Below, piece after piece: positions 17,565 to 25,801 of a DNA stretch of 64,000 nt (the stretch's first letter is position 1; each line of letters begins with the position of its first letter). A program made the translations under genes and the position numbers. The stretch covers positions 1 to 64,000 of the forward strand of contig JANYEQ010000006.1 in the NCBI GenBank assembly GCA_025363015.1, given 5' to 3'. The notes beneath the pieces are model-generated. The model had not been told where the DNA came from, did not search any database, and saw only the letters and a list, made by a program, of their open reading frames with translations. This DNA is from Bacteroidota bacterium. GTDB lineage: Bacteria; Bacteroidota; Bacteroidia; B-17B0; Aurantibacillaceae.

Positions 17565-18038
17565 TTATAATTGATGTAATTTTTTTAATTCTTGAGCATC
17601 TAAATTGTCTTTAGGACGATTTGATTTTTCTTTTTCTGAAATTAATGTATTTATGTGTAATACTTTTATTGTAATATTTTCGAATATATTAAATTTTGGT
17701 GCTAAACGGTAACACTCTTCAAAATTTTCTTTTTTAAAAAATTGTAAATCGCTCATTAAATCAATATACACACCATTGTCTAATGTAATTTCGGTATAAC
17801 CTGCCACAAAAGGTGATTTATAAAAAATTTCTGCCCCCTCTATTCCATAGTTGTTTAACGCATTTACAAAATTGTTTCTATTAGTTTTAGAGTCATCAAT
17901 CCAAACATCTACATCGCCTGTGGAACGAATAAAGCCATGATAATTTACAGCTAAGCCTCCTACCAAAATATATTTAACAGCTTGTTCGTTTAAACTTTTA
18001 AATAAAGAAATTATCTCACTATCAAATAAATCTGCCAT
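17565..18038 (-). CDS. Minimal nucleotidyltransferase-fold protein
   Basis: This 157-residue protein has a nucleotidyltransferase core: [11 protein letters not shown] (GG at 27-28), then DVDVWID with D42 and D44 as the first metal ligands, and YIDLMSD (D93) as the likely third carboxylate. All three acidic residues are present, so it could be active. Relatives include MNT and AbiEii-type toxins of toxin-antitoxin pairs and other orphan nucleotidyltransferases. It overlaps the small upstream ORF by 17 bases and ends 2 bases before sufB, inside an otherwise essential operon. Substrate unknown. An AMP/NMP-transferring role is an inference from the fold. Confidence 0.75.
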   Translation of the reverse strand: MADLFDSEIISLFKSLNEQAVKYILVGGLAVNYHGFIRSTGDVDVWIDDSKTNRNNFVNALNNYGIEGAEIFYKSPFVAGYTEITLDNGVYIDLMSDLQFFKKENFEECYRLAPKFNIFENITIKVLHINTLISEKEKSNRPKDNLDAQELKKLHQL

Positions 18039-18216
18039 TAATTCTTATTCCTTTTTTAAAAATTATTTTATCTTTTTTAGAAAACAAAATAGATAATTTC
18101 ATTAACTCAAAAGCTTTACGCATACGTTCCTGATAAGATAATTTAAAATTCTTTTTTAAACGTAAATCGCTTACCTCTTCGTTTGTTAAATTAGTATGTA
18201 TTACAATTTTAGCCAA
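18022..18216 (-). CDS. Small basic protein paired with the nucleotidyltransferase
   Basis: I do not recognise this protein. The frame is open from an ATG at 18258, but that start would overlap the end of the A-type carrier gene by 31 bases. A TTG at 18216 (giving MAKIVIHTNL...) lies 11 bases past the carrier's stop and yields 64 residues, rich in Lys/Arg, with the helical segment YQERMRKAFELMKLSILFSKKDK. The 3' end overlaps the nucleotidyltransferase start by 17 bases, which suggests translational coupling. It may be the partner of that protein (antitoxin, or adaptor), but only the arrangement says so. Confidence 0.5.
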   Translation of the reverse strand: MAKIVIHTNLTNEEVSDLRLKKNFKLSYQERMRKAFELMKLSILFSKKDKIIFKKGIRINGRFI

Positions 18217-18227
18217 AAGTAATTTAT

Positions 18228-18554
18228 TTAAACCGAAAAGCTTTCGCCACAGCCACAAGTACGATTAGCATTAGGATTATTAAACACAAAACCTTTTCCG
18301 TTTAATCCACCAGTGTACTCTAACTCGGTGCCAACTAGGTATAAAAAACTTTTTTTATCTACCATAATTTTAATGCCCTTGTCTTCAAACTCTTGGTCGC
18401 CTTCTTTTTTTATGTTGTCAAATTCTAATTTGTAAGATAAACCCGAACAACCTCCACCCTCAACACCCACTCTAATAAACGACCCTTCTGGTCGGTTTTC
18501 TTCTTTAATTAATGCTAAGGCATGATTCTTTGCATTTTCGCTAACTGTTATCAT
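18228..18554 (-). CDS. A-type iron-sulfur carrier (IscA/SufA/ErpA family)
   Basis: This 108-residue carrier accepts clusters from the scaffold and passes them to apo-proteins. The three ligand cysteines are C36 (GGGCSGLSYKLEF), C100 and C102 (NRTCGCGESF). It is the first gene of the suf operon, immediately behind its promoter. Family members cannot be assigned to SufA, IscA or ErpA by sequence alone, so no symbol is given; position makes a SufA-like role likely. Confidence 0.93.
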   Translation of the reverse strand: MITVSENAKNHALALIKEENRPEGSFIRVGVEGGGCSGLSYKLEFDNIKKEGDQEFEDKGIKIMVDKKSFLYLVGTELEYTGGLNGKGFVFNNPNANRTCGCGESFSV

Positions 18555-18616
18555 AACTATTTGTTTTTTAGATATTTATATCAATAAACTTAATTAGATT
18601 AATTCTAAACTTAATA

Positions 18617-18648
18617 CAAATATACCGCTTTTGTGGTATATATGCAAA
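18617..18648 (-). promoter_or_regulatory. suf operon promoter (TTTG-N20-TATATTTG) with palindrome in the spacer
   Basis: On the minus strand TTTG (complement of 18645-18648) and TATATTTG (complement of 18617-18624) are separated by exactly 20 bases. A perfect inverted repeat, ATATACC (18620-18626) and GGTATAT (18635-18641) with 8 bases between, fills the spacer and overlaps the -7 element. A protein bound there would block polymerase, so it is a likely operator for the iron-sulfur operon. Predicted start near 18610, leader about 55 bases. Confidence 0.75.
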
Positions 18649-18812
18649 TTTTTTAGGTATTAAAAAATGTAAAAACTGAAACCTTTTTTATGCACATTAA
18701 GTATGACTATAAATATATTTATGATGTTTTTACTATTAACACTTATATGATTATAACCTTTTAGTTTAAACCCATTAAGCTTTAATTTTTAAAATACCTT
18801 CATATATTAATT

Positions 18813-19622
18813 GTGAGAAAAACTTTTGCTATACTTTTATTTTTTATTGGTTGTAATTTTTTTGTTGCACAAACAAATGATACACTTGTCATAAACTATT
18901 ATGAGCACATCCCCTTTAGTGTAAAGGAAGGCGAGCAAATAAAAGGATTAGAAATTGACATTGTAAATGAATATGTTTTGTGGCTAAAGTTGGCTAAAAA
19001 ACAAAGTATTGCCATTAAATACATACCCTTTACTGATTTTGATTTGTTTTATAAAACAACAAAAACAGGCACAAAAAACACAATAGGCTTAGGCTCAGTA
19101 ACTATTACACAAGACCGCGCGAAGGAAATAGACTTTACTGCTGCCTATTTAAAAAATGTTAGTTTTTGTATTACCAATGGTAATGCGCCCGATATTAAAA
19201 CCAAAACCCCCGAAGAAATAATAAAAACATTGGGCAGTATGACGGCCTTAACCATTACCAACACTACAATTAGCAAATATGTTTTAGAACTTAAAAAAAT
19301 GTATATTAAAGATTTAAAAATAAATTATCAATCCTTAGAAACATCTATACTAGATGAAATTGCCCGAAATGTTTTAAACTTTGGATATGTTGATGCCTTG
19401 GCTTTTTGGTTTTACTTAAAGGCCAATCCTAGTAAATTTTTAAAAATGCAAAAAATACTAAACCAATCTAAAGAAGAGTTTGGTTTTATTGTGCCTAAAG
19501 GCAGCCCACACAAAGTGTTGTTTAACGAGTTTTTTACCACCTTTAAGGCCTCGCGCAATTACCGTGCTATTTTAGAAAAATACATGGGCTCGTACATGAC
19601 ACAGAATATGGCCATTAATTAA
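18813..19622 (+). CDS. Periplasmic solute-binding-protein-like (SBP_bac_3 family)
   Basis: The 269 residues include a signal peptide (about 1-19, ending FVAQ). The body resembles family 3 solute-binding proteins: NYYEHIPFSVKEGEQIKGLEIDIVNEY for the first lobe, GLGSVTITQDRAKEIDFTAAYLKN for the hinge and ligand region, and FGFIVPKGSPHKVLFNEFF near the end. No transporter genes lie beside it, so it may be an orphan sensor or binding protein. It starts at GTG (giving MRKTFAILL). DUF3109 follows 16 bases later, probably cotranscribed. Confidence 0.75.
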   Translation: MRKTFAILLFFIGCNFFVAQTNDTLVINYYEHIPFSVKEGEQIKGLEIDIVNEYVLWLKLAKKQSIAIKYIPFTDFDLFYKTTKTGTKNTIGLGSVTITQDRAKEIDFTAAYLKNVSFCITNGNAPDIKTKTPEEIIKTLGSMTALTITNTTISKYVLELKKMYIKDLKINYQSLETSILDEIARNVLNFGYVDALAFWFYLKANPSKFLKMQKILNQSKEEFGFIVPKGSPHKVLFNEFFTTFKASRNYRAILEKYMGSYMTQNMAIN

Positions 19623-19638
19623 TTGCTTTAATAACCTA

Positions 19639-20214
19639 ATGATAGCAATTGACCATACACTTATAAGCGAAGATATTTTAGAAAAAAAATTTGTGTGCGA
19701 CCTTAATGCTTGCAAAGGCGCATGCTGTGTGGCGGGAGATAGTGGAGCCCCTTTAGATGAAGAAGAATTACCCCTATTAAAAGCTGTGCTAAAAGATGTA
19801 CAACCTTATATGGTAGGAAAAGGCATTATGGCTATTGAAAAAAGTGGCGCTTATGTAATTGATGCTGATGGCGATTACACCACCACACTTGTAAGCCCAG
19901 GAGCAGAATGTGCTTTTGTTTTTTTTGATGAACATAAAATTGCTAAATGTGCTATAGACCAAGCTTACCGAGATGGAAAAATAAATTGGCAAAAACCTAT
20001 TAGCTGCCACTTATACCCTATACGTATAAAAAAATTTAAAGATTATGAGGCTGTAAACTACGATAAATGGGATGTTTGCAAACCTGCTTGTGAATGTGGT
20101 AAAAAATTAGATGTACCCGTTTACAAATTTTTAAAAGGACCTTTAATTCGTAAATATGGCAAGGCCTGGTTTAAGCAATTGGAACAAAGTGCTAAACTTT
20201 ATTTAAAGGATTAA
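19639..20214 (+). CDS. DUF3109 family cysteine-rich protein
   Basis: This 191-residue cytosolic protein matches DUF3109. The cysteine motifs are VCDLNACKGACC, PGAECAF, AKCAIDQ, SCHLYPIR and WDVCKPACECG, a pattern related to YkgJ-like proteins thought to bind iron-sulfur clusters or zinc. Its function is unknown. The family is common in Bacteroidota, usually about 190 residues, as here. It follows the solute-binding-like gene and converges on dapB with a 51-base gap. Confidence 0.87.
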   Translation: MIAIDHTLISEDILEKKFVCDLNACKGACCVAGDSGAPLDEEELPLLKAVLKDVQPYMVGKGIMAIEKSGAYVIDADGDYTTTLVSPGAECAFVFFDEHKIAKCAIDQAYRDGKINWQKPISCHLYPIRIKKFKDYEAVNYDKWDVCKPACECGKKLDVPVYKFLKGPLIRKYGKAWFKQLEQSAKLYLKD

Positions 20215-20265
20215 TTAACAAAACATTATCACTCGTCATTATTAGTTTAATCTGTATTTCAATAA

Positions 20266-20973
20266 TTATATAATATCGCTCATTGTATAAATTCCTTTTT
20301 TGTGTTGTAAAAATTCGGCAGCGATAACGGCCCCTAATGCAAAGCCTTTTCGGTTATGCGCTTTGTGCATAATTTCAATATCGTCAATTAAACTTTGGTA
20401 TTTTATAATGTGCGTACCTGGTACTTCACCTTGGCGTATATCTTTAATGTATAAGGTTTCAGGGCTTTGTATTTCGGTACTAAAATTTGTTTTTCGTTCT
20501 ATTTTATCAATTATTTGATTTGCAAGTGTAATGGCAGTACCGCTTGGTTTATCTAGTTTATGTATATGATGTATTTCTTCCATACTTACATTATAATCGT
20601 TATACTTATTCATTAAATGGGCTAAATACGTATTTACTTTAAAAAATAGGTTAACACCTAAACTAAAATTAGTGGCATAAAACAAACTAGCATTTTTAGC
20701 ACTACAGTGCTTTTTTATTTCTTCAAAATTATCGTACCAGCCTGTAGTGCCTACTACAATAGGTAAATTAGCATTAAAACACGTTTCAATATTTGTGAGC
20801 ACGGTTTGGGGTGTACTAAACTCAATGGCTACATCAGCCTTTTGCAAATCTACCTCAGTAATTAAATGCTTGTTTTGGTTTGTAATTTTTAAAACAATTG
20901 TGTGGTTACGTTGCAGGGCAATGTCTTCAATCTCTTTACCCATTTTACCGTATCCAAAAAGTGCTATATTCAT
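20266..20973 (-). CDS. dapB: 4-hydroxy-tetrahydrodipicolinate reductase
   Basis: This 235-residue enzyme of the diaminopimelate/lysine pathway reduces (hydroxy)tetrahydrodipicolinate with NAD(P)H. It has the N-terminal Rossmann loop GYGKMGKE, GTTGWYDN, the substrate-binding segment ATNFSLGVNLFF, and the catalytic histidine region EEIHHIHKLDKPSGTA. It is slightly short, as is usual in Bacteroidota. It lies 9 bases after the DUF5683 gene, a gene order I recall as conserved in the phylum. Confidence 0.94.
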   Translation of the reverse strand: MNIALFGYGKMGKEIEDIALQRNHTIVLKITNQNKHLITEVDLQKADVAIEFSTPQTVLTNIETCFNANLPIVVGTTGWYDNFEEIKKHCSAKNASLFYATNFSLGVNLFFKVNTYLAHLMNKYNDYNVSMEEIHHIHKLDKPSGTAITLANQIIDKIERKTNFSTEIQSPETLYIKDIRQGEVPGTHIIKYQSLIDDIEIMHKAHNRKGFALGAVIAAEFLQHKKGIYTMSDII

Positions 20974-20982
20974 TTTAAAATA

Positions 20983-21561
20983 TTATTTAAAATTTAATGT
21001 TAATGATAAGCCATAGGCCGTTTTATAATTATTATTACCCAAATAATATTTATTTTGCCAAGGATTTATGTTTAAACTTAAATCATCACTTACATCAAAG
21101 GTTTTTAAATGCCCGTCCACATTGGCATCAATAATGTTTAATAAATAAACAATACCCATTCCTATTACGCCATAATCTCTATATTTTTTGTAATCTAATT
21201 TTAATATTTGTAATTGATCGGTTGAATAATTTCTGCCATCCGCCTGGGCTACTCCATTATTATTTATAGATAGTAGTAACGCACTTCTATAATAATTATA
21301 TTTTTTATTATTGGCATAAAACATATATCCAAAACCTGCTAAACCAGCATAAATAATAGGTATTTTAAAATACTTTTTATTGTAACCCTGCCCTAAACCT
21401 GGCAAACAAGCGCTATATATGGCTGCTCGCCTGGCTTTAGAATATGTTTTTTTAATGGCAATTTTTTGCTGAATAGTATCGTTTATTTTTAGCGAATCTA
21501 TTTGCTGCGCAAAATTGTTGAACCCAAAAAAAACAAAAAATATAAAGAAATACTTTAGCAT
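20983..21561 (-). CDS. DUF5683 domain protein
   Basis: This 192-residue exported protein starts with a signal peptide (about 1-18, ending FAQ). The conserved core is SKARRAAIYSACLPGLGQGYNKKYFKIPIIYAG, typical of DUF5683, followed by two or three hydrophobic helices (GLAGFGYMFYA, GVIGMGIVYLLNIIDANVDGHL) and a beta-type C-terminus ending in Phe-Lys. Its function is unknown. A DUF5683 gene beside dapB is a repeated arrangement in Bacteroidota. It directly abuts the YihY gene. Confidence 0.85.
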   Translation of the reverse strand: MLKYFFIFFVFFGFNNFAQQIDSLKINDTIQQKIAIKKTYSKARRAAIYSACLPGLGQGYNKKYFKIPIIYAGLAGFGYMFYANNKKYNYYRSALLLSINNNGVAQADGRNYSTDQLQILKLDYKKYRDYGVIGMGIVYLLNIIDANVDGHLKTFDVSDDLSLNINPWQNKYYLGNNNYKTAYGLSLTLNFK

Positions 21562-22884
21562 TTATTTAACAATATCTTTTACTAATAAATGGCCAAGGTC
21601 TGTGTTCATTGTATTATTTAGCTCTTGCATTAAGGCATTAATATGTAGTAATTCAGTACTATCGTTTATTGGTAATGCGTTAACGCCCTTTTCTTCTAAA
21701 CAATCAAAAATATATTTTACTGTAAATTTACTTTCGGTAATGGCAGGTTGGTACAAAACTTCTTTTTCGTTTTCTGTTTTAATTTCTACAAAAATTTTTG
21801 TTTCAATAAAATCGTTTAAAATATGGCGCGTTAAGCGTATTGGTAAATCTAAGGTATTTGTAATTTCTGTTGCGGTTAAAGCTTTTTCGCCATTATAAAA
21901 TCGTTTGGCTACTACATTTGCAATCATTAAAGCAATTACTTTTTTATAACGAATACTTAATTTTTGTATTTCGTTTTCTAATTCGTAATGGTCAATGTTT
22001 TGATTTGCAAAAGCAAACTCTGCCCCAAACAAAACAACATACCAGCTATATTGTATCCAAATTAAAAATAACGGCAAGGCAGCAAAACCGCCATAAATAG
22101 CATTTAAACTACTTGCCCCAATTTGAAATTTAATGTAACCCCATTGTAATAATTCAAATAAAAATGTTGCTACTAAGGCAGCTGCCACTGCAGATTTAAA
22201 ATTTACTTTAGTGTTTGGCAATACCATATATAAAAAAGTAAATACGCCTGTAATTAAAGCATAAGCTATTAATTTAATAAAAGCTGTGCCAAAGAAACCT
22301 ATCATGTGAATATTACCAATTTTTGTGTGAATAGCAACCGTTAAACTACCCGAAACTATTAAGAACAATGGGCTTATAAACATAATGGTTAAGTAATCGG
22401 TTACTTTACGTATCCAAGTTCGGCCACGTTTAATTTCCCATATTTCGTTAAAATTAGCTTCAATACTTACTAATAATTTCATCACACTCCATAATAACAA
22501 CACTATACCAAAACCAGCAATTAGCCCGCCTTTTGTAGTAGCAAGTAACGAATCGGCATACACAAAAGCATTGTTTAAAATAGAAGCGTATTCGCTATAT
22601 TGGTTAGCTAACATTTGCTTTAAATTAGCATCAAAACCAACAGCCTTAGCTATTGCAAATACTAAAGCCAAAATTGGAACGATAGAAAAAAGTGTATAAA
22701 ACGTAAGCGCAGAAGCTTTAGTAAAACATTTATCCTCATTAAAGCCTTTTATGGCTAAAGAAAACACACGCAATTGCTTTAATAAAAAACCCCTCCGACC
22801 ACTAACTTTTGATATACGTATATGCCAAAGCGTGGTAGAAACAAATTGCCAACCTCTTTTTAGTTTAGTAATTGCATTTGCCAT
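21562..22884 (-). CDS. YihY/BrkB-family inner-membrane protein
   Basis: The protein has six hydrophobic helices and the YihY landmarks ASALTFYTLFSIVPILALVFAIA, WSVMKLLVSIEANFNEIWEIKRGRTWIRKVTDYL and YGGFAALPLFLIWIQYSWYVVLFGAEFAF. The C-terminal 130 residues look like a winged helix (ALTATEITNTLDLPIRLTRHILNDF), as in many Bacteroidota relatives. Biochemical role unsettled; once called ribonuclease BN in error. The frame opens at 22950, which would leave 16 bases to the divergent neighbour. The ATG at 22884 (MANAITKLKR) leaves room for promoters and is preferred, giving 440 residues. Confidence 0.87.
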   Translation of the reverse strand: MANAITKLKRGWQFVSTTLWHIRISKVSGRRGFLLKQLRVFSLAIKGFNEDKCFTKASALTFYTLFSIVPILALVFAIAKAVGFDANLKQMLANQYSEYASILNNAFVYADSLLATTKGGLIAGFGIVLLLWSVMKLLVSIEANFNEIWEIKRGRTWIRKVTDYLTIMFISPLFLIVSGSLTVAIHTKIGNIHMIGFFGTAFIKLIAYALITGVFTFLYMVLPNTKVNFKSAVAAALVATFLFELLQWGYIKFQIGASSLNAIYGGFAALPLFLIWIQYSWYVVLFGAEFAFANQNIDHYELENEIQKLSIRYKKVIALMIANVVAKRFYNGEKALTATEITNTLDLPIRLTRHILNDFIETKIFVEIKTENEKEVLYQPAITESKFTVKYIFDCLEEKGVNALPINDSTELLHINALMQELNNTMNTDLGHLLVKDIVK

Positions 22885-22966
22885 AGTAAACAAAAATAAC
22901 AATAAATTTTTATAGCCTCTAATCCATATAAAAAAATCCTTTATCTTCATACATTGTTAAATTAGT

Positions 22967-24424
22967 TTGGAAGGAAATAAAAAATACATTTTTCAACTAT
23001 TAGGCCCCTTGTTAGCCTGTTTACTGTGGTTTGGGCCAGAGCTAGACGCAAACAACCATAGCGTTAATTTAATGGCGGGTGTTGCTATTTGGATGTGTAC
23101 TTGGTGGTTTACCGAAGCTGTAAGTTTAGCCATTACCGCTTTAGTACCTGTTTTAATGTTGCCAATTTTAGGTATTGCCGATTGTAAAAGTGTGTCGCAA
23201 CAATATACAGATAGTATTATTTTTTTATTTATTGGCGGTTTTATGCTGGCCTTTGCTATAGAAAAATGGAATTTACACAAACGTATAGCCTTAAAAATAT
23301 TATCAATAGTAGGTACAAAACCCAGCACCATTTTATTAGGCGTAATGGTTAGTACATATTTAATTAGTAACTGGATTAGTAATACAGCAACAACAATGAT
23401 GTTGTTTAGTGCTGTATTTGCATTAATTCAAGAAACAAAAATTTACATTACCAAACACGAACAAAAATTTGCAGCCGCATTATTATTAGGCTTAGCATTT
23501 TCTGCTACTATTGGTGGCATGGCTACACCTGTTGGTACACCGCCAAATATGTATTTTTTTAAAGCCTACAAAGAAGCATTTCCTAACAATACCGATTTAA
23601 ATTTTTTACAATGGAGTAAAATTGGCTATCCGGTTTCCTTATGTTTTTTAATGTGTACTTATTTTGTGTTAAATTTTTATTTTATAAAAAACAAAGTTGT
23701 TCTTACCATCGAAAAATCGTTTTTTGTAAATTCATATAAAAAATTAGGAAAGTTTAGTTGGGAAGAAAAATGGGTATTTAGTATATTTATTTCGTGCATT
23801 GTTTTGTGGTTTACACGCGCAGATATTGATTTTGGTGCCTTTAAGTTTAAAGGCTGGAACAACCTTTTTATTAAACCAAAATTTGTAGATGATGCATCTG
23901 TTGCCTTGGTAGCCGCATTATTACTATTTTTAATCCCATCAAGACAAAGTAAAGGACATGGCTTATTAATATGGGAAGACGCTAAAAAATTACGTTACGA
24001 TATTATTTTAATGTTTGGCAGTGGCTTTGCGTTGGCTTATGGCTTCGAGGTATCGGGCTTAAGCAATTGGTTAGCGGCCAGTTTAGTAGTATTAAAAGGC
24101 GTTTCGCCTATATTTATTATTTTAGGTATTTGTATTATTGTTACCATTATTAGCGAGTTTGCTTCAAACATTGCAAGTATACAATTAGCCATACCAGTAA
24201 TGATTGCCCTACAAAAAGATTTAGAATTACCACCCTTACTGTTAATGATTCCGGCTACTTTTGCTGCCTCATTAGGTTTTATGTTACCCGTTGCAACAGC
24301 AGCAAATACTATTGTTTTTGGTACTAAACAAATTAATATAAAAGATATGTTTAAAGTAGGAATAGTATTAGATTGTATTGGTATTTTATTAATTACCTTT
24401 ATTTGTTATTTATTTTTAGGTTAA
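22967..24424 (+). CDS. SLC13/DASS family sodium-coupled anion transporter
   Basis: This 485-residue membrane protein has about eleven helices and both DASS signature regions: SNWISNTATTMM with GMATPVGTPPNM, and SEFASNIASIQLAIPVM with LPVATAANTIVFG. These paired Ser-Asn-Thr motifs bind sodium and the carboxylate, sulfate or phosphate substrate. The exact anion cannot be told; dicarboxylate is the commonest in this subgroup. Start codon TTG (MEGNKKY). First gene of a plus-strand run with lolD 6 bases behind it. Confidence 0.88.
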   Translation: MEGNKKYIFQLLGPLLACLLWFGPELDANNHSVNLMAGVAIWMCTWWFTEAVSLAITALVPVLMLPILGIADCKSVSQQYTDSIIFLFIGGFMLAFAIEKWNLHKRIALKILSIVGTKPSTILLGVMVSTYLISNWISNTATTMMLFSAVFALIQETKIYITKHEQKFAAALLLGLAFSATIGGMATPVGTPPNMYFFKAYKEAFPNNTDLNFLQWSKIGYPVSLCFLMCTYFVLNFYFIKNKVVLTIEKSFFVNSYKKLGKFSWEEKWVFSIFISCIVLWFTRADIDFGAFKFKGWNNLFIKPKFVDDASVALVAALLLFLIPSRQSKGHGLLIWEDAKKLRYDIILMFGSGFALAYGFEVSGLSNWLAASLVVLKGVSPIFIILGICIIVTIISEFASNIASIQLAIPVMIALQKDLELPPLLLMIPATFAASLGFMLPVATAANTIVFGTKQINIKDMFKVGIVLDCIGILLITFICYLFLG

Positions 24425-24430
24425 ATTAAC

Positions 24431-25081
24431 ATGATTGTTGGAAAAAATATACATAAAAAATATGCCGATTTAGAAATTTTAAAGGGCGTAGATTTAGAAA
24501 TTAAACAGGGCGAAATTGTGAGTATTGTGGGCTCCTCAGGGGCTGGTAAAACCACTCTATTAACTATTTTAGGCACTTTAGATAAACCCACCCAGGGCGA
24601 AGTTTTTATAAATAACGAATCGGTGTTTGCATTAAACGATAAAAAACTTGCTGCTTTTCGTAATCAGCATATTGGTTTTGTTTTTCAATTTCATCAATTA
24701 TTACCCGAATTTACAGCACTTGAAAACGTATCCATTCCTGCATTAATTGCTAAAAAAAATAAAAAAGAAAGCGAACAGCGTGCCGTTGAATTATTAGATT
24801 TATTAAATTTAAAAGATAGAATAAACCATAAGCCATCAGAGTTAAGTGGCGGTGAGCAACAGCGTGTTGCCGTTGCACGCGCCTTGATGAATAATCCAAA
24901 AGTAATTTTTGCTGATGAACCAAGTGGGAATTTAGATAGTAAAAACGCCGAAGAATTACACCAACTATTTTTTAAACTGCGCGATACTTTTAACCAAACC
25001 TTTATAATTGTAACACACAATAACGATTTGGCTAAAATGGCCGATAGAACTTTAGTGATGAAAGATGGAAGAATTGTATGA
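24431..25081 (+). CDS. lolD: Lipoprotein-releasing ABC ATPase LolD
   Basis: The 216 residues include Walker [28 protein letters not shown] (the Q-loop text typical of LolD/MacB ATPases), signature [15 protein letters not shown], Walker [13 protein letters not shown] and the switch ITVTHN-type histidine ([15 protein letters not shown]). LolD powers LolC/E extraction of lipoproteins from the inner membrane; no permease is adjacent, which is normal in Bacteroidota. MacB-like ATPases cannot be excluded by sequence. Second gene of the SLC13-lolD-ispD-PHP run. Confidence 0.88.
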   Translation: MIVGKNIHKKYADLEILKGVDLEIKQGEIVSIVGSSGAGKTTLLTILGTLDKPTQGEVFINNESVFALNDKKLAAFRNQHIGFVFQFHQLLPEFTALENVSIPALIAKKNKKESEQRAVELLDLLNLKDRINHKPSELSGGEQQRVAVARALMNNPKVIFADEPSGNLDSKNAEELHQLFFKLRDTFNQTFIIVTHNNDLAKMADRTLVMKDGRIV

Positions 25082-25135
25082 TAATTTTTTTGTACTAAAC
25101 ATTACTAAAAAAATAATTTAAACTTCTTTAAAAAA

Positions 25136-25801
25136 ATGGAAAACCAATACCTAATAATTGTTGCGGGAGGAACTGGAAGCCGAATGGAACAGGTGTTACC
25201 AAAACAATTTATACTATTAAATAACGAGCCAATAATTATAAAAACTATTAATTGTTTTTTAAAATATAATCCAACCATTAACATAATAATTTCTGTACAT
25301 AAAAACTTTAAAACATACTTAGAAGAATTGCTGAAGGCAAACAACATTATAAATGTAAAAATTACTTTGGGTGGCACAACCCGTTTTCAATCTGTAAAAA
25401 ATGGGCTAAAATTAATTACTGATACACTTGCTATAGTTGCTATTCATGATGCCGCCCGACCATTTGTAAGTTTACAAACTATAAAAAATTGTTTTGAAAC
25501 TGCTACTTTAAAAGGCAATGCTATTCCTTGTATTTCGTTAAACGAAAGTATTAGAGAAGTTAAAATAAAAAAAAATACGGCTGTAAATAGAGCCAACTAC
25601 AAAATAATTCAAACCCCACAGTGTTTTTTGGTTAGCAAACTTAAAAAAGCATTCAATCAGCCCTACAACCCTTTATTTACAGATGATGCCACCGTTTTAG
25701 AAAGTATTAAAGAGCCTATTTTTTTAGTAGAGGGAAATATAGAAAATATTAAAATTACAAACCCACACGATTTATTAATTGCAAACGCTTTTTTAAAATG
25801 A
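25136..25801 (+). CDS. ispD: 2-C-methyl-D-erythritol 4-phosphate cytidylyltransferase
   Basis: This 221-residue MEP-pathway enzyme joins CTP and methylerythritol phosphate on the way to isoprenoids. The nucleotide-binding loop IVAGGTGSRM, LPKQFILLNNEPII, GGTTRFQSVKNGL, HDAARPFVS and the TPQCF and TDDATVLE segments are all present, so the active site looks intact. The stop codon overlaps the next start (ATGA), so it is coupled to the PHP gene. Confidence 0.95.
   Translation: MENQYLIIVAGGTGSRMEQVLPKQFILLNNEPIIIKTINCFLKYNPTINIIISVHKNFKTYLEELLKANNIINVKITLGGTTRFQSVKNGLKLITDTLAIVAIHDAARPFVSLQTIKNCFETATLKGNAIPCISLNESIREVKIKKNTAVNRANYKIIQTPQCFLVSKLKKAFNQPYNPLFTDDATVLESIKEPIFLVEGNIENIKITNPHDLLIANAFLK

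Noticed and set aside
22891-22898. TATTTTTG as promoter of the YihY gene
   Set aside because: It would make the message leaderless for the preferred start, and no -33 is found.
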